This document shows positions 1 through 8,891 of a stretch of 42,519 nt of DNA, piece after piece (position 1 is the first letter of the stretch; each line of letters starts with the position of its first letter). Both the position numbers and the translations under genes were made by a program. Source of the DNA: JASJBU01 sp965372385 (GTDB lineage Bacteria; Pseudomonadota; Gammaproteobacteria; Chromatiales; Chromatiaceae); assembly GCA_965372385.1 (NCBI GenBank), contig CBDVCD010000001.1, forward strand, positions 1-42,519, written 5' to 3'. The notes beneath the pieces were generated by a model, which was not told where the DNA came from, ran no database searches, and saw only the letters and a program-made list of their open reading frames with translations.

Positions 1-833
1 ATACCCACCACGGAGCTATTGGCAAGCTCCTCCACTCTTCTGGGAGGATACCCCAGTTCCCCATAGGGAATATAGGGGTCCGTAGTGTTGTGGCACTCAT
101 CACAGGCAACAGGCTCTTTACTGAGATTTTTATGAATGATTTCATTCATCTGTGATTTTTGCTGTGTGCTAAGTTTGTTCTCTTCCTCCAGATAACGATC
201 GACGAACTCTTTATTTTCAACCCCATTGATAAAATCAAAAATATTTTCCTCGAACTGGCCAGGAGCAATCTTTGCACCATAGTTGCCATAGGCAGGGTAA
301 TAGGATCTGTCACCTACCGCATGCTTACCTTCAATCTCGACCAGCGAAACTGGATTGACCGTCTGCTGCCCTGTCTTTTTGTCATACCAGCGAAACGAGT
401 ATTTGGACAGCTTGTCTTTAGCCGCAATATGACAGGTTTGACATGCGGTATAGAATGCATGCATGTTTAAAAAACTACGCGTTTCCTTGTCTTTATTATG
501 CGGTATATCGCCATGGCAGATTATGCAGGTACTGGCTCTATCCTCATCCATCTCAAAACCTATGTGATGAAAGCGACCCGCGATATAGGGCTGCTCTATG
601 ACGCGGTAGCCCAAATCGGTTTTTTTGGTTTCTCCTTTATCGGCTAGCAGTTTAATAAAGAGCCTCTCTTCATCAGTACCCGCTTGACCCAGTTCCATCA
701 AGGAGGCCCCCGCCTCTTCCTTACCTTCAAAACCGAATATCAGCGGATACATGAAAACGCCATACCAGACGGTAAAGGCCATCAATAAAATAACATAGGC
801 CTTGAATACCAGAGATTTAAGGGTCTTCACCAT
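1..833 (-). CDS. Multihaem cytochrome c, membrane anchored (partial, 3' end outside window)
   Basis: The minus frame opens with ATG at 833 and stays open to base 1, so the C-terminus is missing. The first 30 residues hold a hydrophobic segment with a short basic start, read as a signal anchor or uncleaved signal. At least three haem c sites are visible (CIICH, CQTCH, CDECH), spread over about 180 residues. The start overlaps the end of the cytochrome b gene by 7 bases, so the two are translationally coupled. The protein should sit on the periplasmic side of the inner membrane and exchange electrons with the cytochrome b and the other multihaem cytochrome of this operon. I do not recognise the exact family; a NapC/NrfH-like or cytochrome c3-like role are both open. 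The gene call is firm, the partner role is inference. Confidence 0.8.
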   Translation of the reverse strand, partial: MVKTLKSLVFKAYVILLMAFTVWYGVFMYPLIFGFEGKEEAGASLMELGQAGTDEERLFIKLLADKGETKKTDLGYRVIEQPYIAGRFHHIGFEMDEDRASTCIICHGDIPHNKDKETRSFLNMHAFYTACQTCHIAAKDKLSKYSFRWYDKKTGQQTVNPVSLVEIEGKHAVGDRSYYPAYGNYGAKIAPGQFEENIFDFINGVENKEFVDRYLEEENKLSTQQKSQMNEIIHKNLSKEPVACDECHNTTDPYIPYGELGYPPRRVEELANSSVVG

Positions 834-1642
834 TCGTAATTCTCCCCGGCAAAGCTCTGAGGCTTGATTTCGTCTTCTAATCCATTTTCGATCATGACCC
901 GAACATAATCGGCGTAGTGCTCATGCACCATGTCATGTTCATTGAGATAACCCGTTATCCATACTGTCGCCGAAGGAAACTTCTCGGGGGCGTAGTGCAC
1001 ATTGTACCAATGCACAAAAAATAGAAATAACACCGCCAGCAATGCCTCATCGGTGTGCATGATGTAGAACGCATTCAAGGCAAAACCCGGGAGTATTTGT
1101 GAAAACTCATCCCGCCACCACAAGGCAAAACCCGCGGGTCCAAGGATGGGGATACCCCAGTATGGCGCAAAGTAGTCGAACTTTTCCCTCCATGACATCC
1201 GGTCATGTCTTGGCGGACGATTGGTGAAATAGAGCAGATATTTCCAGATCTGCACGATATCTTCCCAATCCTTTTTATTCGGCACCATTTCGAGGGACAA
1301 CAATGCCTTAGTAGCACTACCGACGGTAAGCCTATTTTCTCGCTTTAATTTAACCAGATGCTTAGTGTAAAAAATATAGATCCAATAAAACGTGTGGTAG
1401 AAGAATAACAGCATAAGCACCGTACCCGCGGCCCGATGAATCAATGGCGCGATTTCTGTCCCGCCCATAAAATCATACAGGGGTTTCGCCCAAGCCTCTT
1501 CCGCATGCCTTAAAGGAAACCCTGTCACCGCAAGGAGAATGATCGTGATGAACAGCACCACATGCTGTACCCGCTGGTGCGCGGAAAAGCGATAGAAGAA
1601 ACGCTTTCCAGCCTTATAGATTATGGGTTCGTATGTTCTCAT
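827..1642 (-). CDS. Cytochrome b, FdnI/HydC-like quinone-reactive membrane subunit
   Basis: The 271-residue protein has a typical di-haem cytochrome b layout: an N-terminal helix after the QRVQH segment, a second helix around residues 85-110, and two more in the C-terminal half, with histidines spaced inside the helices (for example HRAAG near 70, HTFYW near 84, HTDEA near 195 and HWYNVH near 210). This resembles the gamma subunits of formate dehydrogenase and NiFe hydrogenase, which pass electrons between the quinone pool and periplasmic partners. It lies 12 bases downstream of an anchored multihaem cytochrome c and overlaps the next cytochrome c by 7 bases. The three genes therefore look like one quinone/multihaem cytochrome module. 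No catalytic molybdenum or NiFe subunit is visible here, so substrate and electron direction are unknown. Confidence 0.8.
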   Translation of the reverse strand: MRTYEPIIYKAGKRFFYRFSAHQRVQHVVLFITIILLAVTGFPLRHAEEAWAKPLYDFMGGTEIAPLIHRAAGTVLMLLFFYHTFYWIYIFYTKHLVKLKRENRLTVGSATKALLSLEMVPNKKDWEDIVQIWKYLLYFTNRPPRHDRMSWREKFDYFAPYWGIPILGPAGFALWWRDEFSQILPGFALNAFYIMHTDEALLAVLFLFFVHWYNVHYAPEKFPSATVWITGYLNEHDMVHEHYADYVRVMIENGLEDEIKPQSFAGENYEW

Positions 1643-1654
1643 TTTATTACCCTT

Positions 1655-2767
1655 TTACCGATCGTCCGAGCGAGATTCTGTCTTTATTTCCCTTATGATT
1701 TCATCGTAGTCATCTACGTGCTTTTCTTTGAAAAATGCAAAGGTTGGGAACAGCCTGCGCATCAACTCCAGGAATATCAGGGCCAGGAAGAAATACAGAA
1801 CAAATGCCATGAGGGCCTTGAAACCTATCAGCATGTAAAACTGCATCGGGTATTTTTCTCTGTCGTAGGTGACATGCGTCTGGAAACTTGCCAGCATGGG
1901 CCCAGCCTGCTCGTGACACTCTGACGTTCTACAAGTGGTTGCTACGTTATTTTCATGCACAGAGGATGTATTGACATCTTTCGCTTCGATTAAGTGGGAG
2001 TTCTCACCCTCTACAATATGGCAATCGATACAGTCCGGCATGCGCTCGGAACCCAATGTGATCAACTTGCCATGGAAGGTTTCTTTATAGGATGTAACAA
2101 CATCATCCAGGTTATGTCTTTCCCTGAAGCCTTTGTCCTGATGGCATTTCGCGCAAACCTCTATGGTCTCCAACGGGAACCGGGTTTTGTGCAGACGAGT
2201 TGTAATGTGCTCATAAAAGTCTTCCGCGAAGGCACCGCTTGTATGACAGCTTTTGCATCGACTGATTGCGCGTTTTGAAACACCCGCAATTTTCTCGCCT
2301 TTGTAGATGGAAAAAGGTCTGTACACGGGTTGGTCGTGACAGCTTTTACAGTCTGGATAATCCTCCTCATGCTCCTTGGGCAAGCCATTTTCATCCAGTC
2401 GACCATGGACACTCTTAGCCAGGGTCTGCGCTACCGCTTTATGGGAAAAGTTGGTTTGTCCTGACGGCTCGACAATATGGCACTCCTGGGTACAATCGAC
2501 CTTTTTCGCGGGCTCATGGGGGATCTGGTCAATGTCGGCATGACAATCCTTGCAGTCGACCCGTCTATGCGGGCCGCTGTTGAACAGCTCCTCATTGATA
2601 TAGAAGAGTCTGAATTGGCCATTTTCATCGATACGGCTCAAGCCTCTGTGTTTATGACAGAGTACGCAGTTCATCTCATCATCTGAGTAGACCGAAGCAG
2701 GCAGGACAAAGAGGAAAATTGCAGTCAACGCAAAAAGAAGATAACTGGTTGCCTGAGGTTTTTTCAT
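1655..2767 (-). CDS. Exported octahaem-type cytochrome c with C-terminal membrane anchor
   Basis: I start at the ATG at 2767, which follows AGGAAG and begins a clear signal peptide; the frame extends 19 codons further upstream without a better site. The 370-residue protein carries six canonical CxxCH sites (CVLCH, CKDCH, CKSCH twice, CAKCH, CIDCH) plus two expanded ones, CTQECH (CX3CH) and CRTSECH (CX4CH), so up to eight haems. A hydrophobic helix near the C-terminus (around LMAFVLYFFLALIF) is followed by a charged cytoplasmic tail, so the haem part faces the periplasm. It is the first gene of the three-gene cytochrome operon. Such architecture fits a membrane-bound quinol oxidase/reductase module passing electrons to or from periplasmic acceptors. 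The family is not identified; expanded haem motifs are known from cytochrome c3-type proteins. Confidence 0.82.
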   Translation of the reverse strand: MKKPQATSYLLFALTAIFLFVLPASVYSDDEMNCVLCHKHRGLSRIDENGQFRLFYINEELFNSGPHRRVDCKDCHADIDQIPHEPAKKVDCTQECHIVEPSGQTNFSHKAVAQTLAKSVHGRLDENGLPKEHEEDYPDCKSCHDQPVYRPFSIYKGEKIAGVSKRAISRCKSCHTSGAFAEDFYEHITTRLHKTRFPLETIEVCAKCHQDKGFRERHNLDDVVTSYKETFHGKLITLGSERMPDCIDCHIVEGENSHLIEAKDVNTSSVHENNVATTCRTSECHEQAGPMLASFQTHVTYDREKYPMQFYMLIGFKALMAFVLYFFLALIFLELMRRLFPTFAFFKEKHVDDYDEIIREIKTESRSDDR

Positions 2768-3289
2768 TTTTCTTCCTGTGAATCGTGAATAATCCAGTCT
2801 TATCAAACTATGATTATTTGTCATTCATTGGCTATAACGACTTTCATCTGCTCGTAGAATCAAACGTAGCTTAAGTCTACGCATGATTATACAGCCTGCA
2901 CATTAAATCAGGGATGCGATACGCGGTAAGCGTAGAAATAGAGAATGCACGATTCTGTCGATACTGCGACTCAAACTCCAAGCGCAGTAAGTAGATACTG
3001 AATTTCAAAGCGCTCCTCACCCCAAATTTTTATTATTAGGCATCTGCCCACCATCCCGACAAAACCTCATACCATTAGCAGTCAGTCAATGGATACAAGG
3101 CTAGGATTTTCTTTCTTTGCAAGTTTGCATCGTCCAGGCCACATCGTCAACCCAAATTATTTTATTCCTTGGCTGTAAATGTCATTTCAATGGGTTAAGT
3201 CAATTGCAGGTTCACTATATTTTAGACAAACATGAGGATTACGATCCGATACAATACTTTATCAGGATCTGTCATTAATACTTTTGTAC
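2768..3289. other. Intergenic region upstream of the cytochrome operon
   Basis: About 520 bases without a convincing reading frame. It must hold the promoter of the minus-strand cytochrome operon, but I cannot single out -10/-35 boxes with confidence. It ends in the small inverted-repeat element at 3290. Confidence 0.5.
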
Positions 3290-3368
3290 TAGTGCTCCGT
3301 CAAGGTTGTATTGATGGCTTCAGCGTTACTGTGGTGTTTCGCAACAAGACAACCTTGCCGGAGTACTA
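3290..3368. repeat. 79-bp miniature inverted-repeat element (TAGTACTCC family, copy 1)
   Basis: The ends 3290-3309 and 3349-3368 are imperfect inverted repeats (TAGTGCTCCGTCAAGGTTGT against the reverse complement of the right end, 18 of 20 matching). Both ends terminate in TA, as in elements that insert at TA. The first 28 bases recur at 11245, and shorter pieces recur at 33204 and 39354. There is no coding capacity. The stop codon of the neighbouring minus-strand gene (TAG at 3366-3368) lies inside the right end. Confidence 0.75.
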
Positions 3369-3629
3369 AAACGAACCATAGAGCTCCTCACTGTTTAAAT
3401 TGGTCCAATCCCCTTGTTCAAAATAACCCGGAGAAAATGATTTTTGTCCAAACGGATGGCTGCTATCTCCAATAACGGGTTGTTGTGCGGTTGCGGGCTG
3501 ATAGCCTGAATCGTCTTTCACCTGCTGTTTAACGTCTGAATCCGTTTCGCTCCATACGCCTCCTTTCCAATCTGCATACGCACTACCAGCGAAAAACAGT
3601 AAAACCACGATAGTCAGTACCTTTTTCAT
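3366..3629 (-). CDS. Small exported protein of unknown function
   Basis: An 87-residue protein starting at the ATG at 3629, about 9 bases after an AAGAGG ribosome site; an ATG three codons upstream overlaps that site and is less likely. Residues 1-19 (MKKVLTIVVLLFFAGSAYA) form a textbook cleavable signal peptide. The mature part is short, polar and rich in Q, D and S, with GDWTNLNSEELYGSF at the end and no cysteines. The final codon and stop fall in the inverted-repeat element at 3290-3368, so the original C-terminus may have been longer. I do not recognise a family; similar short periplasmic proteins are common in sulfur-oxidising gammaproteobacteria. Confidence 0.55.
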   Translation of the reverse strand: MKKVLTIVVLLFFAGSAYADWKGGVWSETDSDVKQQVKDDSGYQPATAQQPVIGDSSHPFGQKSFSPGYFEQGDWTNLNSEELYGSF

Positions 3630-3730
3630 GATCGTCATCCTCTTGGTATAGAAATTAAGAAGGCAGATTTTTCTCCACCTTTCCATCACTAATACGCATC
3701 ACGGTGACTATTGGTTTCACCCATGATGGA

Positions 3731-4840
3731 TCACTCATAGCCCGCCATCTCCAGATAACCCCGTCCCAGTACCGCTCCATTCACCTCGTCGCTGACCTCA
3801 ACCGCACCCTCCCAGTAGCGCACGCTGAGATGCATCTCCTGATCGGCAAGCAGGGCTCGAATGCGCCAGGGATGGGCTTCATCCTGCAGCCGAAGCTGCC
3901 ACTCGATGGGATAGCGTCTTGCATCAGACCCCCAATATTTCAACGGGGTAAGCGTGACAAGACTGGAATCTAAATGTATCCGCACACCCTCACTGTCACT
4001 TACGGAACCGGCACTGTGGGAGTCTGTGGCGCCATCTTTGCGCCGCAGTTGGTAGTACATCAGATTGCGCCCATCCTGCAAATGCAAAGAAAACCAGTCC
4101 CAGCCTGTCTGATCGGGGCCAAGAACGCTGGTGCTCCACTCCCGGTCGAACCAGGCCAGACCGCTGACTGGCAGGCTCTCGCCCTGGATCTTCAGGCGGC
4201 CATGAGCCCGTAGACGTGGGATCGAGTAGTAGTAAGAGGCGTTACCGGACTCTGCGCTTTTCTGGCTCAGCCCTGCGTTGCCCTGGAGGATGATGGGGCT
4301 GATCGGAGCAAGTTCAAGGGTCAGATCGAAGCCCTCGGCGGGTAGCCGCAGTCGCCAGTTTTGTTCTCCTTCATCTTCCCACAACTGCCAATCCTCCAGC
4401 CAGACCTTGAAGGGCAGGGCGGTTGCGCCCGCCAGCCCAATACCCTGACGGGCGAAGCGTTCATCGGCCAGGTGTTGACCCGCGGAAAGATCGCTGAGGG
4501 CGGCATGGGCCATCCAGATCTGATGGGTGCGCCAAGCGGATGGACTGTCGATGGACTCCGGCTGCAGGGCAATGCGGAAGAAGGTGACCTGGAAGCCGAA
4601 GGCACGCCCATCTTCGCCCCGCAGATTGCCGGTGATATACCACCACTCGTTGCGGTAGGCCGGATGGGGGCCGTGGTCCTGGGGAAAACTGAAGGGGCGC
4701 ACTTGTGTGGCGCGGGCGAAGCCCTCCAGATCACCATCGCCCAGGGCATCGGTCACCTGGAACTCATCGGGCTCTGGCATGGGCTGGCCGCAGCCAATCA
4801 GCAGCAGGATGAGCAGGAGTAGTGGAGACCAGTGCATCAT
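3731..4840 (-). CDS. AttH/CrtC-like (lipocalin-like) secreted lipoprotein
   Basis: The 369-residue protein begins with a lipoprotein signal whose lipobox is LIGC near residues 15-18, so it should be lipid anchored. The segment FPQDHGPHPAYRNEWWYITG is diagnostic for the COG5621 'predicted secreted hydrolase' group, related to carotenoid 1,2-hydratase and AttH. These proteins have two lipocalin-like barrels and are usually encoded beside an FtsX-type permease and a LolD-type ATPase, exactly as here (genes at 4971-8179). The substrate is unknown; a lipid or other hydrophobic molecule is plausible. The ATG at 4840 or 4837 directly follows a 130-bp repeat element, which may have displaced the native ribosome site; only a weak AGG is left. 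Family call is good, function is inference. Confidence 0.8.
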   Translation of the reverse strand: MMHWSPLLLLILLLIGCGQPMPEPDEFQVTDALGDGDLEGFARATQVRPFSFPQDHGPHPAYRNEWWYITGNLRGEDGRAFGFQVTFFRIALQPESIDSPSAWRTHQIWMAHAALSDLSAGQHLADERFARQGIGLAGATALPFKVWLEDWQLWEDEGEQNWRLRLPAEGFDLTLELAPISPIILQGNAGLSQKSAESGNASYYYSIPRLRAHGRLKIQGESLPVSGLAWFDREWSTSVLGPDQTGWDWFSLHLQDGRNLMYYQLRRKDGATDSHSAGSVSDSEGVRIHLDSSLVTLTPLKYWGSDARRYPIEWQLRLQDEAHPWRIRALLADQEMHLSVRYWEGAVEVSDEVNGAVLGRGYLEMAGYE

Positions 4841-4970
4841 CCTAGAATCTGCAGTTGGACGGGGTAGCGTGATTCACCCAGTAGACGTGTCGGTCTATCG
4901 AACAAAATACACATGAATTCAACTCGTTAATAGTAGAATGGAGTGGTCAACTGCAGAATCTAGGATCAAC
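4841..4970. repeat. 130-bp palindromic-end element (CTAGAATCTGCAG family, copy 1)
   Basis: The left end CCTAGAATCTGCAGTTGGAC and the right end ...GGTCAACTGCAGAATCTAGG are inverted repeats. The element fills precisely the gap between the permease stop (4971) and the lipoprotein start (4840). A 73-bp version lies at 32475-32547, one end is at 39381, and a related 237-bp version interrupts the lyase gene at 41495. Compared with the 32475 copy it holds about 60 additional internal bases. No reading frame. Confidence 0.8.
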
Positions 4971-7484
4971 CTACTCCTCCCGCAAAGCCAGGGCCGGCTG
5001 TACCCGGCCCATACGCCAGGCGGGATAGAGCCCAGCCAACAGGGCGGCGCTGAGCGCCAGCAACAGGGCCTCGATTATTGCGCCGGGTGGCAACAGGGTT
5101 GTGATGCTCCAGCCGAAGGAGCGCCGGTTGATCACCTCGATCAGCACCACCGACATCAGCCAGCCCAGGGGCAGGGAGAGTATCCCCGCATAGAGCCCCA
5201 TCAGGCCGGTCTGCAGCAGGGTCAACAGGGTTAGCTGGCCCGGGGTGACGCCGGTGGCGCGCAGCACAGCCTGCTCCCGGGTACGCTCGAGCTGCAGCGC
5301 CATCAGGGCGCTGAGCACCCCGACGAAGGCGACGCCGATCACCAGCAGGCGCAATACCTGAGTGATGGCGAAGGTACGGTCGAAGACCTCCATGGAGTGC
5401 TCGCGGATCTCCCGGTTGGAGCGGATCTGCACCTCCTGCTCCAGGCTGTTCAGCGTCTTGCGTATCGCCTCGATGGCGCTTGCTGTCTCCACTCCCGGTT
5501 GCAGAAACACCCCCAGGGTGGAAAAACCTTTGTCCCCCCACAGCCGGGCATAGGTCGCATGGTCCAGATTGATCACGCCCTGGTCGGAGCCATAGTCGTA
5601 AAACACCCCGCCAATTGGCAGACTCACAGGTCCCTGTGGAGTATGCAGCAGCAGCTCGTCCCCGGTCCTCAGCCGGTGCCTGTAGGCATAGGGCTCGGAG
5701 ATCAACACCACCTCTCCCTTGCGATAACGGGACCAGATATCCGCAACAGGAGAATCAACAAAACCAAAGCCCTTATGGCTCTTAGAGCCCATGTCGATGG
5801 CCATCAGATCCACCGGGCCATACTCGCTGATGACCCGGGTTCGCCGGCCTCCACTGGTCTCCGCCACCCCTGGCACGGACTGAATCAGGGTTCGGGTGGA
5901 GGTCAGCAGGGTGCCATCCGAACCGTTCAAGCGGCTGGAGAGGGCGGAGACATAGATATCGCTGCGCAGGGTATGGCCCAACCAATCCTCCACGGTGGCG
6001 CGGAAACTGGTGATCATGATGCTGACCCCCAGGGTGGTTGCCACCGCCACGCTGAGGGCGGCGATGGAGAGCCCGGTGCGACTCAGGTTGGCGCCGATGC
6101 CACGCAGGGCAAAGCGTGCCAGCAGGCTGCCACGCCCGGCCAGATTGCTGCTGAGCCGGCTTATCAGCACCACCGCCAGAGGCATCAGCAGGCTGTAACC
6201 GGCGATAATCAGGAACAGGCCGGCAAAGCCGCCGGTAAGGCCATTCTCTTCCTGTCTCACCAGCAGCAGTCCGCTCAGCAGGGCGGTTAACCCCAGCAGC
6301 CCCACCCAGGGCAGCCCCCGGTGGACCCGCTGTTCCAGCAGGGAGCGGCGCAGGGCGCTGACCGGGACGGTGCCGGCGGCCTCGATGGCAGGCGCCAGCG
6401 CCGCCAGCAGGGTGATGCCGAGACCGATCAGGATACCCTTGAGCAGCAGCAAGGGCTCCAGCATCAGCTGGGTGACCGTGAGCACAAAGTAGAGATCGTT
6501 GATGGTGCGGGTGACCAGTTGCACCAGGTAGTGGGCGGTAAACACCCCCAACGCCAGCCCCAGGGCAGTACCAATCAGGCCGAGTAGAAAGGCCTCCAGC
6601 AACAGCAGTTGGAACAGGGCCTGGCGGGTGACGCCGAGCAGGCGCAGGGTGGCCAGCAACTGACGGCGGCGCAGCACCGAGAAGGTCATGGTGTTGTAGA
6701 TCAGAAAGGCCCCCACCAGCAGCGCCAGCAGACTCATGGCAGCCAGGTTGGTCTGAAAGGCCTCGATCATCTCAGACATAATCCGGGTGCGGGATTCCGG
6801 CACCTCCAGGCGCAGCCCGGGCGGCAGCTCTTCGGCCAGCCGTTGCGCCTGTTCCGGCTGCAGGATCAGATCGATGCGGTCGAGCCAGCCGGTGTGTTCC
6901 AACAGCTCCTGGGCGGTGCTGATATCGGCCAGCAGCAACCCCTCCAGCACTGCGGGGTTATCCCCCTCCAGCAACCCGGCGATGCGCAGGGTGACCGGCC
7001 GTCCTGCCACGGTAACGTCAAACCTGTCGCCAGGCGTGAGCTCAAGTCGCTCGGCGGTGATGCTCGACAGCAGCACCGTGGCGGGCTCGGTAAACAGCTC
7101 CCTGACCGCCTGCGTACCCAGGCCGACACCGATCTGGCGGAAGGGTGCTTCGGCCAGGGGATCGATGCCGATCAGCTGCAGGTTCTCCACCCCCAGTTTC
7201 ACCAGCCCCTCCACCACCGGGGCGGACTGGCGCAGGCCCCGTTCGATGCGCAGCTCCCGGTAGAAAGACTCGGGAATGCCGCGATGACCGCCGAGGATCT
7301 GGTGGGTGACCCGGCCGGTGAGGGTTTCGGCGGAGAGCAGGAAGGCTTGACGGGCACTCTGATTGGCCAGGTCCACCGCCACGATTACCGTCACCCCGAG
7401 GGCGATGCCGATGATCGACAGCCAGGTCTGCCAGGGATGCCGCCGCAGATGACGCAGGGCGCTGAGCAGCAGCAGACGGTTCAC
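4971..7484 (-). CDS. FtsX/MacB-type ABC transporter permease with duplicated domain
   Basis: An 837-residue inner-membrane protein with the two-unit layout of the large FtsX/MacB permeases: an N-terminal helix (residues about 15-40, typical LxxHPWQTWLSIIGIALG), a large periplasmic domain, three helices (about 245-370), two central helices (about 385-440), a second N-terminal-like helix, a second periplasmic domain, and three helices at the C-terminus (about 710-825). It starts with GTG at 7484, sharing four bases (GTGA) with the ATPase stop, so the two are translationally coupled. With the ATPase and the AttH-like lipoprotein it forms a likely mechanotransmission or lipid/lipoprotein exporter. 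Its last codon is followed at once by the repeat element at 4841-4970. Confidence 0.9.
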   Translation of the reverse strand: MNRLLLLSALRHLRRHPWQTWLSIIGIALGVTVIVAVDLANQSARQAFLLSAETLTGRVTHQILGGHRGIPESFYRELRIERGLRQSAPVVEGLVKLGVENLQLIGIDPLAEAPFRQIGVGLGTQAVRELFTEPATVLLSSITAERLELTPGDRFDVTVAGRPVTLRIAGLLEGDNPAVLEGLLLADISTAQELLEHTGWLDRIDLILQPEQAQRLAEELPPGLRLEVPESRTRIMSEMIEAFQTNLAAMSLLALLVGAFLIYNTMTFSVLRRRQLLATLRLLGVTRQALFQLLLLEAFLLGLIGTALGLALGVFTAHYLVQLVTRTINDLYFVLTVTQLMLEPLLLLKGILIGLGITLLAALAPAIEAAGTVPVSALRRSLLEQRVHRGLPWVGLLGLTALLSGLLLVRQEENGLTGGFAGLFLIIAGYSLLMPLAVVLISRLSSNLAGRGSLLARFALRGIGANLSRTGLSIAALSVAVATTLGVSIMITSFRATVEDWLGHTLRSDIYVSALSSRLNGSDGTLLTSTRTLIQSVPGVAETSGGRRTRVISEYGPVDLMAIDMGSKSHKGFGFVDSPVADIWSRYRKGEVVLISEPYAYRHRLRTGDELLLHTPQGPVSLPIGGVFYDYGSDQGVINLDHATYARLWGDKGFSTLGVFLQPGVETASAIEAIRKTLNSLEQEVQIRSNREIREHSMEVFDRTFAITQVLRLLVIGVAFVGVLSALMALQLERTREQAVLRATGVTPGQLTLLTLLQTGLMGLYAGILSLPLGWLMSVVLIEVINRRSFGWSITTLLPPGAIIEALLLALSAALLAGLYPAWRMGRVQPALALREE

Positions 7485-8179
7485 CAGGCCAGCTCCATAC
7501 CCTGTTCATTGAGCTGGCCATCCTGCAGGGTGAGGATGCGGTCGGCCCGGCGGGCCACCGCCAGGCTGTGGGTGACCAGCAGCAAGCTGCTGCGTTCCTC
7601 CCGCGCCAGGGCGATCATCAACTCGATTGCCTGCTCCCCGGTCGCCTGATCCAGGTTGCCGGTGGGCTCGTCGGCGAGCACCAGGGCAGGGCGGTGCACC
7701 AGGGCGCGAGCGATGGAGACCCGCTGCTGTTCACCACCTGAAAGCTGGTCAGGGAAGGCCGCGTCACGCTTACCCAAATCCACCGCGTCCAGCATCTGCG
7801 CCACCTGAAGCCTGATCTCGTCTCGCGGATGGCCGTTCAGTTCCAGGGGCAGGGCGATGTTCTCCGCCACGTTGAGGGTCGGGATCAAATTGAAGAACTG
7901 GTAGACAAACCCGATGCGACGCCGTCGGAACAGGGTCAGGGCCGGTTCCTTGAGCTTGGTGATACGCTCCCCGCCGATGAAGATCTCCCCGCTGTCCGGC
8001 CGATCGATGCCGGCGATCAGATTCAGCAGGGTCGACTTACCCGAGCCACTGCGGCCCAGCAGCGCCACGCATTCGCCAGGCAGGATCTGCATGTCCGCAT
8101 CACGGATCACCTGGTGGGTACGATCACCCTCCCGATAACCGCGGCTCAGGTTCAGAATGTGTACAGCGGTTTTATCCAT
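7481..8179 (-). CDS. LolD/MacB-type ABC transporter ATP-binding protein
   Basis: A 232-residue ATPase with Walker A GRSGSGKST (42-50), Q-loop region VYQFFNLIPTL, signature LSGGEQQR, Walker B LVLADEPTGNLD and an H-loop histidine in LVTHS. The length and the EPTGNLD motif are typical of ATPases that partner FtsX/MacB permeases. It is the first gene of the ATPase-permease-lipoprotein set and shares four bases with the GTG start of the permease. It should energise the permease from the cytoplasmic side. Confidence 0.93.
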   Translation of the reverse strand: MDKTAVHILNLSRGYREGDRTHQVIRDADMQILPGECVALLGRSGSGKSTLLNLIAGIDRPDSGEIFIGGERITKLKEPALTLFRRRRIGFVYQFFNLIPTLNVAENIALPLELNGHPRDEIRLQVAQMLDAVDLGKRDAAFPDQLSGGEQQRVSIARALVHRPALVLADEPTGNLDQATGEQAIELMIALAREERSSLLLVTHSLAVARRADRILTLQDGQLNEQGMELAW

Positions 8180-8319
8180 CGCGCCCGGGACTCTTTGTTG
8201 AATGCCATATTATATTGGCATGCATTATCATTCTCGACCAATCACCCTAAAACCACCGGTTTAAGCCAACAGGCTTTTTCGGCATGCTGCTCATAGGCAA
8301 TATCCTCAGGAGAACAACC

Positions 8320-8673
8320 ATGTCCGCCCCCCATATCAAGACCGCCATCCCCCTGCAACGCCACCAGATCGGCAGCTTCGTCGCCACCGTGCTCGGTGAT
8401 ATCGTTAGCGACGATCCAGTTAACTACCGCTTCATCATGGCGATAGTGGAGGATGGCAAGCAAGAGCCTGCGCTTTATGTGGCCTCGGAGCGCAACACCG
8501 GAGCCTCGACCACCGAGGGTCGCTACCGCTTGCGGGTGGTGATGGGGGAGGAGGAGAAGCTGCTGCCTCCCTCGGACGAATGGGGTGAGGTGGACAAATT
8601 CTCCCTGGCCGGCATGGGCATTATCGCCAAGCTGATGCGCCTGGAGGACGAACAGCCGGTACGCTTGATGTAA
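8320..8673 (+). CDS. Conserved-looking small protein of unknown function
   Basis: A 117-residue soluble protein; I start at ATG 8320, 7 bases after AGGAGA, rather than at the upstream ATG 8284, which has no ribosome site. No signal peptide or membrane segment. It contains an acidic stretch (MGEEEKLLPPSDEWGEVDKF) and ends in RLM. The third-base GC bias is strong, which supports real coding. It is divergent from the ABC transporter operon, and its stop codon lies in an inverted-repeat element. No family recognised. Confidence 0.7.
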   Translation: MSAPHIKTAIPLQRHQIGSFVATVLGDIVSDDPVNYRFIMAIVEDGKQEPALYVASERNTGASTTEGRYRLRVVMGEEEKLLPPSDEWGEVDKFSLAGMGIIAKLMRLEDEQPVRLM

Positions 8674-8782
8674 AGCAATCACCTGCGTGTGAGCGCAACC
8701 GTCGGCGGGAGCGATCACGCCGTCGAGCGTACAGGGAGGTATTCATCGCGTGTTGCGAGCACACGCAGGCGATTACTTTCAT
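8668..8782. repeat. 115-bp inverted-repeat element
   Basis: Left end 8668-8699 and right end 8752-8782 are about 31-base imperfect inverted repeats sharing CCTGCGTGTG and CGCAAC. The stop codon of the preceding gene (TAA 8671-8673) is in the left end. It could act as a transcription-ending or mRNA-protecting hairpin, but no T-run follows. Confidence 0.65.
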
Positions 8783-8891
8783 AATGATGAATATCATCAC
8801 GGCACTTGCACTCTGGCCTATTTAGGGTCTAATAAATCCTCAATATCAAGATGAACAGAAGGGAATTCCCCTGTCCAAGATAAGCGCCTCG

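Noticed and set aside
2825..3230. Small RNA or riboswitch in the long gap upstream of the cytochrome operon
   Set aside because: I could not find a stable conserved fold or any known riboswitch core by eye.
6609..7649. A 346-codon plus-strand frame opposite the ABC permease and ATPase
   Set aside because: It is antisense to a strong permease/ATPase pair, runs in the GC-rich region where all frames stay open, is full of Q/G/R runs and has no family motif.
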